NCBI GenBank assembly: GCA_022841825.1
Contig: JALHQT010000009.1
Location: 1 to 64,000 of the forward strand
DNA: 64,000 nucleotides
Direction of reading: 5' to 3'
DNA from: Anaerolineae bacterium
Lineage (GTDB): Bacteria; Chloroflexota; Anaerolineae; Aggregatilineales; Phototrophicaceae
The notes below the pieces were generated by a model that worked only from the letters and a program-made list of their open reading frames with translations, made no database searches and was not told where the DNA came from. This document shows positions 19,599-28,900 of this stretch, in pieces. Positions within the stretch are counted from its first letter, which is position 1; each line of letters starts with the position of its first letter. Made by a program: the position numbers and the translations under genes.

Positions 19599-22553
19599 AT
19601 GACATCCAGGGCACATTTGGTGATCACGGGTTTGCTCAAGATTCTCTTTGCGCTCGTGACCGAGCCGAGTAGTCAGCTCTCATCCCCCCATGCTCGACGG
19701 CAGGCACGGCTTGCCGCTTCGTTGTTTGGGCTGACGGTCGTCTTCGCCGTCATACAGGTGGCGGTCTTCGCCCTGAGCCGACGCGAACTGCTCTGGATTG
19801 AGCTGGTGTATCTCCTGCTGCTCGTGCTTGTCCAGTGTCTCTGCCGTACCGTCTGGTCACGAATCGCCATCGCCGTCGGGCTGCTGCTCACACTGCTGTC
19901 GCCGCTCTTCTTCGTGGCGGTCAATGGGCGCATGGAGAATGCTGAAAGCCAACTGCTGCTGCATTACACCATCATCGGCATCCTCCTCACCTATCTGATC
20001 TATGGCGGCTTCCGGGCAGTGGTGATTACGCTGCTCTCGATCGCCGGGATGGTCGTCACCATCTATATCAACGGCGACACCCTGACAAGCGTCGCCGTCA
20101 TCAGCGCCTACGCCTTGCAGGGTGCCGCGATTTTGCTTGTCCTGATCCTTCTCCAGCGACACGAAGCCAGCGCTGCCCGGGGCGCGCTTGCCAGCCAGGC
20201 TGACCACAGCCGAAGTGTTCGACTGATCCTTGACAACATTGCCGACATTGTCCTGATGACCGACCAGGAACTGGTCATTCAGTACGTGAACCTGACGGCG
20301 ACCAAGATTCTGGGCTACGAGTCGGCAGAATTTGAAGCGCGGTCGCTTCATACCGTCTTCGACATCATGCACCCCGATGACAGGAGCAGCATCTTATCCG
20401 CATTGCAGCAGGTGATGGCGACGCAGTCCTCGATTCGGACGGAGTATCGGCTGCGGGCGAAATCGGGCGAGTACGTCTGGCTGGAGACGATCTGCAACTT
20501 TCTCTTTGGCGCGGGCGGGAAGATCGAAGGGATCGTCTTCACCGGTCGAGACATCTCTCCGCGCAAGACCGCCGAGGCTGCCCACGCCCGTGACCAGCGC
20601 CTGTACGAAACGCTGGTCAATTCGATTGACGGCGTGGTGTGGGTGTCCGGCACGCTGGGCAGGATCGATTTTGTCAGCCGGCAGGTCGAGGAAGTCCTCG
20701 GCGTCGCGCCCGAACAACTGATCGGCAGCGCCGGACCCGCCATCGGGCGCATTCATCCCGATGACCTGGAGCCTATCCTGGCGCTCAAGCGCCAGAAGAC
20801 GGAACGCCGTGAGGATCACCGCCTGGAATACCGGCTGATCAACCGGGAAGGCAACCCGATCTGGGTGCGCGAAACGATCAAATTCCTGGTGGATGAGGAT
20901 GGCAGTTCAAAAATCCTCGGGCTGGTCGTCAACATCACCGATTTGAAGGAAGCGCAGGCGGCGGAACGCCAGCAGCGCCAGTTCTCCGAAGCGCTGCGGG
21001 CAAGCGCCGCCGAGATGACCAACACCGTCCAATGGGATGAAGTGCTGGACGGCATATTGCGCCAGGCGCGCGACATCTTCTCTGCCGACTGCATGAACAT
21101 CCTGCTCCATGACGGCAGCGAACCGCGAATTATCCGCTCGTATGGCTATGAGCAGTTCGGCATTCAGCCCAAAACCGACACGCAGGAGATCGAAATTCCT
21201 GAGTATGAGCGTCTCCACGCATTCGTAGAACAGGACACCGGTCAAAGCGTTCGGCGGCTGCATTCGCACACCAGCGCGCCAATCCGCGTCAATGGCGAAG
21301 TCGTCGCGGTCATCAATCTCGATAAAATCGAGGAAAACGCCTTTGACGAGCAGGCGCGGGAAAAGCTTCAGGCATTCGCCGATCAGTCGAGCGTGGCGCT
21401 CCGCAACGCGCAGCTTTACTTGCAGGTCAAACGCTATGCCGAAGAGCTGGAATTCCTGGTCGCGGAACGCACAGAGGCGCTGCTTAAAGAGCGGCGGCAG
21501 CTCCAGACCATTCTCAACGCGATGACCGAGGGTGTCGCTTATACGGAAGGCACGATGGAACCTGGCGCGCCGCTGACGACCGTCTACGTCAACCCGGCGC
21601 TCGTGAACATGACCGGCTACGATGCCTCGAACCTGATGCGAACTAATCTTTCCATCCTGCTCGACCCCGCCGAGCGCGAATCCAGGGCGGCGCAGAACCG
21701 AGCGGATGCGCTTGCCCATGTGCGTCAGCAGGGGGTGTGGCGCACCGAGATGAAGCTCATCCGCAGCGATGGACGTCCCATTGATATCTACGCGATTGCA
21801 TCGGGGGTCGAGGACAGCGCGTCCAACCTGGTGGGCGTGGTGACGGTGGTACGCGATGTGAGCGAAGAAAAGGCGCTTGCCGATCACCGTGAACGCTTCA
21901 TCGCCCATGCTTCGCACGAGCTGCGAACCCCGGTCACCAATTTGCTGACGCGCCTGTACCTGGCGCGCAAGCGTCCGACTCCGGTTGAGCCGCATCTCGA
22001 CCTGCTCGACGAAATCGCCAGCCGGATGAAGCAGTTGGTGGACGACCTGCTGGACGTGTCACGGATGGATCGCGATCTTGTCCAGCTCAAGCGCACACCC
22101 ATTGTCATCAACGACCTGCTGCAATCGGTCGTCAGGCTGCAACAGGGCGAGGCAGACAAAAAGCGTATCAGCCTGCGCTTCGATTCGGATACGATTCAGA
22201 CGACGCTCAATGTCGATCCTGCTCGTCTGACGCAGGTCGTCACGAACCTGATCAGCAATGCCATCAACTATACGCCAGAAGGCGGCGCGGTCACGCTTTG
22301 CCTGGAGACTCTTCACGCGGAGCGGCGCGTGAATATCATCGTGGCGGATACTGGCGTCGGCATCCCGGACGAACACCTCGCGCAGATCTTCAAGCCGTTC
22401 TTCCGCGTGCCCAACGAGACAATTGCGGTCAAAGGCAGTGGGTTGGGGCTGGCGATCTCGAAGGAGATCGTGGATCTGCATGGTGGCACGCTGACGGCAG
22501 AAAGCGAACAGGGCAAGGGCAGTCGTTTCATCGTGCGCCTTCCCCTGTCGTAG
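19599..22553 (+). CDS. Membrane-bound multi-PAS/GAF sensor histidine kinase
   Basis: A 984-residue sensor kinase. An N-terminal membrane module has about six helices (40-190). Two PAS domains follow (about 207-325 and 332-450, each ending in a PAC-like segment such as GIVFTGRDIS), then a GAF domain (about 470-615), a third PAS (about 630-755) and the kinase core. The phospho-His lies in HASHELRTPVTN (about 770), the N-box in NLISNAINYTPEGG, G1 in DTGVGIP and G2 in GSGLGLAI. No receiver is fused and no response regulator is adjacent. Its TAG stop comes from the palindromic repeat at 22550. Confidence 0.94.
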   Translation: MTSRAHLVITGLLKILFALVTEPSSQLSSPHARRQARLAASLFGLTVVFAVIQVAVFALSRRELLWIELVYLLLLVLVQCLCRTVWSRIAIAVGLLLTLLSPLFFVAVNGRMENAESQLLLHYTIIGILLTYLIYGGFRAVVITLLSIAGMVVTIYINGDTLTSVAVISAYALQGAAILLVLILLQRHEASAARGALASQADHSRSVRLILDNIADIVLMTDQELVIQYVNLTATKILGYESAEFEARSLHTVFDIMHPDDRSSILSALQQVMATQSSIRTEYRLRAKSGEYVWLETICNFLFGAGGKIEGIVFTGRDISPRKTAEAAHARDQRLYETLVNSIDGVVWVSGTLGRIDFVSRQVEEVLGVAPEQLIGSAGPAIGRIHPDDLEPILALKRQKTERREDHRLEYRLINREGNPIWVRETIKFLVDEDGSSKILGLVVNITDLKEAQAAERQQRQFSEALRASAAEMTNTVQWDEVLDGILRQARDIFSADCMNILLHDGSEPRIIRSYGYEQFGIQPKTDTQEIEIPEYERLHAFVEQDTGQSVRRLHSHTSAPIRVNGEVVAVINLDKIEENAFDEQAREKLQAFADQSSVALRNAQLYLQVKRYAEELEFLVAERTEALLKERRQLQTILNAMTEGVAYTEGTMEPGAPLTTVYVNPALVNMTGYDASNLMRTNLSILLDPAERESRAAQNRADALAHVRQQGVWRTEMKLIRSDGRPIDIYAIASGVEDSASNLVGVVTVVRDVSEEKALADHRERFIAHASHELRTPVTNLLTRLYLARKRPTPVEPHLDLLDEIASRMKQLVDDLLDVSRMDRDLVQLKRTPIVINDLLQSVVRLQQGEADKKRISLRFDSDTIQTTLNVDPARLTQVVTNLISNAINYTPEGGAVTLCLETLHAERRVNIIVADTGVGIPDEHLAQIFKPFFRVPNETIAVKGSGLGLAISKEIVDLHGGTLTAESEQGKGSRFIVRLPLS

Positions 22554-22579
22554 GGGCAGACCCATGGGTTCGCCCCTAC
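22550..22579. repeat. GTAGGGGC palindrome providing stop codons to two convergent genes
   Basis: This near-perfect 30-bp palindrome has GTAGGGGC at one end and GCCCCTAC at the other. The + strand TAG at 22551-22553 ends the histidine kinase. The - strand TAG at 22578-22576 ends the VTT membrane protein. It is the whole intergenic space. Confidence 0.92.
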
Positions 22580-23292
22580 GGATCATGTGAGGGCGGTTCG
22601 TCGTTCCCCGCATCCCCACGCTTCATCATCCTGCGTAACCGCCCGCTGAACAAGAGCGGCAGCGAAATGACCACGCACAGCGCGATGATGCCCACCATCA
22701 GCAGCGCCTGATTGTCGCCGCCAAGCTGCGACCCCAGAAAGACCGCCGCCGCCGTCGGGATGCTGCCGACGATCAGCGAGACCAGCAGGTAATGGATGTA
22801 CCTGACGGGCGTGAAGCCGATGACATAGCTCAGGAAGTCCCACATGGCGAACAGCACGAGGCGGGCAAGCGCCAGCCCACGCCACTCGCCGACCAGGTGA
22901 TAGTACTCCTCCGCCTTGCGCAGTCCCTGCTCCCCAGCGATGCGCAGCACGACCGGGCGACCGAGCCTGCGCCCGATCCAGAAGTTGATGCTGCCGCCGA
23001 GCGCTTCGCCGATCAGCGAATAGACGATGCCTTCCCAGACGCCAAACAGCGCGCCGCTGGCGAACTGGATGGGTCCCGTGGTCAGCGGGGCGAAGACATA
23101 CGTCAGGGCGCGCAGCAGCATATAGACGACGGGCGCGAGCGGTCCGGCATCTTCGACCATCGCCTGGAGGCGTTCGGTGCCGACGGTGCTCATCAGGTAG
23201 ATCAAGCCGCCCGTCACGAGGATGAAAGCGGCGGCGGCGATGAGAATGCCGCCCCAGGCGCGCTTGGGGGCGGAGGGAGGGGATGCGGACAT
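22576..23292 (-). CDS. VTT/DedA-like (TVP38/TMEM64 family) membrane protein
   Basis: A 238-residue membrane protein with helices near 16-36, 65-110 and 140-215. It has the VTT-type GPIQFASGALFGVWEGIVYS and GEALGGSINFWIGRRLGR segments. Members of this family are linked to lipid scrambling or flipping and membrane homeostasis. ATG 23292 is preferred over the adjacent TTG 23295. It lies 15 nt after the SHOCT gene end, probably in one transcript. Its stop codon is TAG from the repeat at 22550-22579. Confidence 0.85.
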   Translation of the reverse strand: MSASPPSAPKRAWGGILIAAAAFILVTGGLIYLMSTVGTERLQAMVEDAGPLAPVVYMLLRALTYVFAPLTTGPIQFASGALFGVWEGIVYSLIGEALGGSINFWIGRRLGRPVVLRIAGEQGLRKAEEYYHLVGEWRGLALARLVLFAMWDFLSYVIGFTPVRYIHYLLVSLIVGSIPTAAAVFLGSQLGGDNQALLMVGIIALCVVISLPLLFSGRLRRMMKRGDAGNDEPPSHDP

Positions 23293-23307
23293 CAATGGAG
23301 TACCCCC

Positions 23308-23796
23308 CTACAAACTCTTCAGCAGCGCCTTTTTTGCCGCGTGGTAATCATCATTGGTGATTTTGCCTGCCGTCCGCGCATCTTCCAACTGCTGAAGCTT
23401 GTCCGTCAGGTTGAACTGCTGTCCCCTGGCTGCGCCCTTGACGACCTGTTCGGCGATGTTCGGCACCTGCGTCGCCGCCCGCGTGCGCGCCCGCCCGATC
23501 ACGGTCATGACCAGCAGGATCTCCGGGATGAGGGGCAGCCAGCACCAGGCGGAGAAGAGCAGCACATATGCCAGGAGATTGGCTTCGCTTTCGCGCCCGC
23601 CTTTATCCACACAGACGAACGTCAGGCTGACGCCGCCTCTTGTGGACGGGCTTTGCCGGGTTTCCACCGTTCCACCGTCGGGGCAGATGATGGGCGCGAG
23701 CGCCTGCCCGGCTTCCGGCACAAGGAACGGCACGAACGCCAGCGCGATCCCGGCGATGAACAGCACGATGATCAACAAGACAAGAAAACGAACCAT
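23308..23796 (-). CDS. Membrane protein with C-terminal SHOCT-like domain
   Basis: The 162-residue protein has an N-terminal helix (about 4-26), a polar loop with paired cysteines, and a second hydrophobic segment (about 74-96). Its C-terminal ~30 residues (LTDKLQQLEDARTAGKITND) fit the SHOCT domain, a short helical oligomerisation or anchoring module. AAGGA lies 7 nt before ATG 23796. Function unknown. Confidence 0.75.
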   Translation of the reverse strand: MVRFLVLLIIVLFIAGIALAFVPFLVPEAGQALAPIICPDGGTVETRQSPSTRGGVSLTFVCVDKGGRESEANLLAYVLLFSAWCWLPLIPEILLVMTVIGRARTRAATQVPNIAEQVVKGAARGQQFNLTDKLQQLEDARTAGKITNDDYHAAKKALLKSL

Positions 23797-23806
23797 CACA
23801 TCTTCC

Positions 23807-24862
23807 TTACAGCGCTGCCAGCAGGTAGCGCCCGATAAGCTCTGTCGTTGCCGTTAGTGAATCGCGGTGCGTGCGTTCGTAAGCGTGCGAGCCGCTGACG
23901 CCGGGACCGATTAAGCCGACGCGCGCCGCGCCGCCCGCCGCCCAGTACGCCGAACCATCGGATGCGTAGTAGGGGTAGATATCGGTCTTATACGGGATGT
24001 TGTGGGTCTCGCACAGTCCGCGCAGCTTGCGGATCATCTCCCAGCTATACGCCCCGCTGCTGTCCTTGACGCAGATCGTGCTGTCGAACTCGGTCGAATT
24101 CTGCCCGCCGCCTATCGCCGCCATATCGACGCACAGGTATTCGTCGAGATCGGGCGACCAATCGGACGCGCCGCCATGCCCGACCTCTTCGTAATTAGAG
24201 AGCAGGATGGTCGTGTCGTTGGCAGGCTTCGCGCCCGCCTTCGCCAGCGCCGCCACCGCCGCGTAAATGCAAGCGACGCTCGCCTTGTCATCCAGGAAGC
24301 GCGAGCGGATGAAGCCGCTGGGCAGGACTTCGACGCGCGGATCGACGAAGATGAAATCGCCGACCTCGATCCCCAGCGCGCGCGTGCCCGCCATGCTGCT
24401 CGTGCGCTCGTCCAGCCGCACTTCCATGCTGTTCTCATCACGCGCGGCGGTATGCACGTCACGGTTGACGTGGGACGCGGGTTCGTTGAGCAGCACGGTG
24501 CCGCGATAACGACGGTCGTCAAACGTGCGCACGGTGACGTTTTCGCACTCGATGCCGTTGTAGATGATGCCGCCGATGCGCGTCGTCTTGAGCGCGCCGT
24601 TGGGCTTGATCTCTTTGACCATCAGCCCCAGCGTGTCGAGGTGCGCCGTCACGCCGACCTGCCCGCGCGCCGCGCCGCTCCACTGCATGAGCAGCGCGCC
24701 CTTGCGCGTGCGCGTCATGCGCAGCCCTGTCACGCCGAGCGCCGCGAATGCCTGCTCGCAGTAGGCGACCGCTTCGGGCGTGTAACCCGTCGGGCTGGGC
24801 GTGTTGAGCAGCCCGACCAGGAAATCGACGCAGCCGTCGAGATCGATCTCAAAATCTGTCAT
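23807..24862 (-). CDS. M42 family metallo-aminopeptidase
   Basis: A 351-residue cytoplasmic di-zinc peptidase of the glutamyl/tetrahedral aminopeptidase type. Metal and catalytic motifs are in order: VTAHLDTLG, FLDDKAS (bridging Asp), SNYEEVGHGG (catalytic Glu pair), VDMAAIG, and the C-terminal GSHAYERTHRDSL His. Members trim peptides processively. The gene overlaps the glutamine cyclotransferase by 4 nt. Confidence 0.93.
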   Translation of the reverse strand: MTDFEIDLDGCVDFLVGLLNTPSPTGYTPEAVAYCEQAFAALGVTGLRMTRTRKGALLMQWSGAARGQVGVTAHLDTLGLMVKEIKPNGALKTTRIGGIIYNGIECENVTVRTFDDRRYRGTVLLNEPASHVNRDVHTAARDENSMEVRLDERTSSMAGTRALGIEVGDFIFVDPRVEVLPSGFIRSRFLDDKASVACIYAAVAALAKAGAKPANDTTILLSNYEEVGHGGASDWSPDLDEYLCVDMAAIGGGQNSTEFDSTICVKDSSGAYSWEMIRKLRGLCETHNIPYKTDIYPYYASDGSAYWAAGGAARVGLIGPGVSGSHAYERTHRDSLTATTELIGRYLLAAL

Positions 24863-25731
24863 GATGCCTCCGCGACAAAACGGACTTCAAAGACCGACTG
24901 CCAGAGCTTTCCGGTGATGTAGAAGGTGTCCGCGTCAGGATTGTAGGCGATGCCGTTCAGGACAGCGCCGCCGACCAGCGCCGCGCGCTCCTCGGCATTC
25001 AGCAGGCTGCTGGCGTCGATGACGCCTGTGACCGCGCCGCTCGCCGGGTCGATGCGGACGATCATGTCCGTCTGCCAGATGTTGGCGTACACGTCGTCGC
25101 CCACGCATTCCAGCTCGTTCAGGTTCAACACCGGTGCGCCGTCCAGGGTCACCGGGATCATCGCCTGAAGCTGGAAGCTGCGCGGGTCGCGCACGTACAG
25201 GTTGCTCGTCCCATCGCTCATCAGCAGCCGCGTCCCGTCATAGCAGATGCCCCATCCCTCCGTCTCGTACAGGTAGGAGTCAATCGGCTGAAACGTCTCC
25301 AGCGACCAGACGATGGCGGTGCGTTCGCGCCACGTCAGTTGGATCAGCGTGTCCTGGGTCGGCGGCTGCGCTTGTGGATCGCCAGGGATGAGCGTCAATC
25401 CTTCGGCGAAGAACTGCTGATTCAGTTCGACCTGACGCAGCACCTCGCCCGTTTCGATGGCGACCTGCCTCACATCCGACTGCCCATACTGCCCGGCGCT
25501 TTCGTAGAACGTGCCTTCATGGAGCAGCAGCCCCTGGGTGAAGGAGTCGCTGTCGTGCGGGAACTCGCCCAGGATTTCGACGGTCAGCCGTTCGGCGATG
25601 ACGGGTTCCGCCGCGCACGGGCAGGTTTGCGCGCGCGCCCCCCCGACGGCGAAGGCAAGCAGGAAGACGAGCGAGAGCAGCGCGCGGAAACGTTTTGCAA
25701 TCAAGACAAATTCCCCCACGATAGAATCCAT
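24859..25731 (-). CDS. Secreted glutaminyl-peptide cyclotransferase (bacterial beta-propeller type)
   Basis: The 290-residue protein has an N-terminal signal peptide (helix about 17-34, likely cleavage after ARAQ or near TCPC). It fits the plant/bacterial QC family: FPHDSDSFTQGLLLHEGTFY, ESAGQYGQSDVR, EGWGICYDGTRLLMSDGTSN, LNELECVGDDVYANIW and NGIAYNPDADTFYITGKLW. The family converts N-terminal Gln to pyroglutamate. The start is uncertain: a TTG at 25704 has GGGGG upstream, while ATG 25731 has only a weak site. Confidence 0.88.
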   Translation of the reverse strand: MDSIVGEFVLIAKRFRALLSLVFLLAFAVGGARAQTCPCAAEPVIAERLTVEILGEFPHDSDSFTQGLLLHEGTFYESAGQYGQSDVRQVAIETGEVLRQVELNQQFFAEGLTLIPGDPQAQPPTQDTLIQLTWRERTAIVWSLETFQPIDSYLYETEGWGICYDGTRLLMSDGTSNLYVRDPRSFQLQAMIPVTLDGAPVLNLNELECVGDDVYANIWQTDMIVRIDPASGAVTGVIDASSLLNAEERAALVGGAVLNGIAYNPDADTFYITGKLWQSVFEVRFVAEAS

Positions 25732-25789
25732 TTCGTTTCAACACGACGACAAGGAGAGTGCGGAAATGCGCGGAAGTGTAGTTTCTCCG

Positions 25790-25849
25790 GGCGACCTGGC
25801 GTCCTGGCGGTTGTGTTTGCATTTGAACCGCCAGGACGCCAGGGTCGCC
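25790..25849. repeat. Long hairpin repeat (GGCGACCTGGCGTCCTGGCGG family)
   Basis: The left arm (25790-25812) is the complement of the right arm (25826-25849) over 23 bp with one bulged G and a 13-nt loop. A diverged relative is at 50387-50447, so this is a second dispersed repeat family. It sits between divergent genes. Confidence 0.8.
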
Positions 25850-25970
25850 ATATCGATAGACAGATGCAGATGAGGTGAGTATAGTAGCGGCGCGAAAGTT
25901 CGCCAGTTCAGGGTTTGTGCGGATGATCCTGGGTAAGCTGGCGTCGACGATTTATCACGAAGGCTCCCGA

Positions 25971-28900
25971 ATGCGCCGCCACCTTCCACTTCTCGCCATC
26001 CTCGCGCTGTTCTTCTTCCTGCCGCTCGTCATGTTCTCGGCGCAGACGGTGGGCGGGCGCACGCTGCTGCCGAGCGAGAATATCTACCAGTATGAGCCGT
26101 ATCTGACCTACCGCGAAGAAGCGGGCGCGCCTGCTGTGCCGCATAACCATCTGCTGTCCGATCTGGTGCTGCAAAACTACCCATTCAAGCTGTTCATCCG
26201 TGAGCAGCTTGCGGCGGGCGAGTTCCCGCTCTGGAATCCGCACCAGTTCAGCGGCATCGCCTTCTTCGCCGCCGGGCAGCAGTCCACGCTCTACCCTTTC
26301 AGCATCCTGTTCTACCTGCTCGATCTGCCTGCGGCGTATGGCTGGTTCATCGTGAGCCAGCTCTGGCTGGCGGGGATGTTCATGTTCGCGTTCGCGCGCG
26401 GGCTGGGCATCAGTCGCTTCGGGGCGACGCTCTCCGGCGTGATCTATCAGCTTGCGGCGTTCTTCGTCATCAGCGCCGTCTTCCCGATGATCGTGGCGGC
26501 GGCGGTCTGGCTGCCGCTCATCCTGCTGATGTGTGAGTACATCCTGCGGCGACAGCCTGCGTTTGGCGGTGATGGTACGCCGTTGTGGGTGGCGGTCGGC
26601 GCGCTGGCGCTCGGCTGTGCGGTGCTGGCGGGGCATGTCGAGATTACGTATTACACGCTCCTGATCGCGGGGTTCTACGCGGCGTGGCGGCTGGTGGGTG
26701 CGGTTTCCCGCGCCGGGTGGCTGCTGGCGATGGTCGTCCTGGGGATGCTGCTGGGGATGGTGCAGTTCCTGCCGACGTTCGAGGCGGCGAACGGCAGCTT
26801 CCGCACGGGACGCGCCTCTTTCGAGCAGGTGCTGGGCTACGCGCACCCGCCGCGCGATGCCCTGCTGTTTGTCATGCCGAACTTCTACGGCAACCCGTCG
26901 CATCACGCGATACACGACTGGTTCACGGGGACGACGATCCCGGTCACCGTCAACGCGCTCGGTCAGCCGATCACGCACACCGAATGGGGCGAAAAGAATT
27001 ATGTCGAGGGCGCGCTCTACCTCGGCATCCTGCCGCTGCTGCTGGCGGGGTATGCGGTGGTATCGGGTTTCTGGCGAGATAATGGGCGGACGGACGCCAT
27101 GAATGGCGTCCCTACAAACCGATCATCACGTTCGCACATCCTGCTCTTCGCCGCCCTGGCGCTGCTGGCGCTGACGTTCATGTTCGGGCTGCCGACCTAT
27201 GCGCTGCTGTATTACGGGCTGCCGGGCGTCAACCAACTGCATTCGCCGTTCCGCTGGGTCTTCGCGCTGACGCTGTGCGTGGCGGTGCTGGCGGGCTTCG
27301 GCGTGGATCGGTGGATGGCGCGGGGTCGGGTGCGCCAGGGACAGACGGACGCGGCGCGCCTCGTCCCTACGGATGCCGGTGTGTCCGAATTGCCAACGTC
27401 GGACGACGCAGAGCGAAGCCTCCCTGTGGGACGCGTCGTCCCTACGGATGCGTCGGGCGTTGTAGGGACGACGCATGCGTCGTCCGCCCTCCGAAATCTC
27501 ATAGGGATCATCAACCTTTCGACTCTCGTGTTCTCATTCGGCGCGCTGATTTTGATCGCCCTGGTTGCCTCGCGCGTCTTCTATGCGCAGGCGGAGCCGC
27601 TGGCGGCGCGGGCGCTGGATGGGCTGGCGCGGGCGAACGGCGCGTTTGCTGATGCCTATCAGTTCTACAACTACCAGTTCACCAACGTGCTGATCTTCGG
27701 TGTGATGACGCTCGGCGCGGGCGCGGCGTTGTGGGGATTGCGGCGGTGGAATTCTGCGGCGGTGCAGGGGCGCAATACATTGCGTCCCTACGAAGGATCG
27801 ACGGGTCTGGAAGCCCCTCTCCCAGCGCGAAGCACGTTCGGGAGAGGGGTTGAGGTGAGGGCATACGCCGTTCAAATCGCCGTCGTCGCGCTGGTCGCTA
27901 TCGACCTGATGATCGCGTCGTGGGGCTTCAACCCGGCGTCCGATCCGGCGCTGCTGCGCTACACGCCGCCCGCCGTCGAATGGCTCCGTGCGCGGGAGGG
28001 CGATTGGCGCTTTACGACGCTGGAGACGCCCGGACGCCCGGCGATCATGAACGCCAACCTCGGCATGGTTTACGGCTTTGACGACGTGCGCGGCTACGAG
28101 AGCCTGATCCCGCGCACTTATGTCCAGTACATGCAGCAGATCGCGCCGCAGAACCAGCTCGCCTTCAACCGCGTCGCGCCGCTGTGGACGACCGAGCAGT
28201 ACGTCGCCAGTCTGGAAGCGCCGCAGATCGACGCGCTCAACGTGCGCTACCTGATGACATATGCCGACCAGGCGGTGAGCGCGGCGGGCTGGTCGCTGGC
28301 GTACGAGGACGCGGCGGTGCGCATTTACGAGAATGCCGAGGCGTTGGGTGTGGTGTTCGCAGCAGCGGACGGCATGAATGCCGTCCCTACAGAATCGCCG
28401 GTGGTAGGGACGCCATTGATGGCGTCCGTTATGTCTTCTTCCAATGATCTACGCATCACCCATGTCAGCGCGCGCGAAATGCTGATCGATCTCACGACCG
28501 ATCAACCTGAAACGCTGCTCGTCTTGTCCATGTCGTATGACCCCGGCTGGCGCGCCTTCAGCCGTCCAATGGGCGCGGGCGAAGAGGCGGAGACGCAAAT
28601 CGAGATTGCACCTGTGGACGCGGATCGTCTGACGGCGGACGGCATGAATGCCGTCCCTACGGAATCGGCTGTGGTAGAGACGCCATTGATGGCATCCGCT
28701 GCTGGCAGCGGTGCCCTGCTCACCCTGACGATCCCCGAAGCAGGCGCGCGGACGATCCACCTCGTCTACAGCCCGACCAGCGTGCAGGTCGGCGCGTTCG
28801 CCTCGTTCATCGGCGGGGCGCTGCTGCTGCTGGTCGTCGGGGGCTGGGCGTGGCGGCGCACCGTGCGCCGCGATGGCGAGCAGGGCGCGGCGGGGCGCGT

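Noticed and set aside
23291-23312. Eighth case of a stop codon in a GTAGGGG repeat (SHOCT gene, TAG at 23310-23308)
   Set aside because: TAG is followed by GGGGGG, but no palindromic partner arm is present, so it may be chance; not counted.
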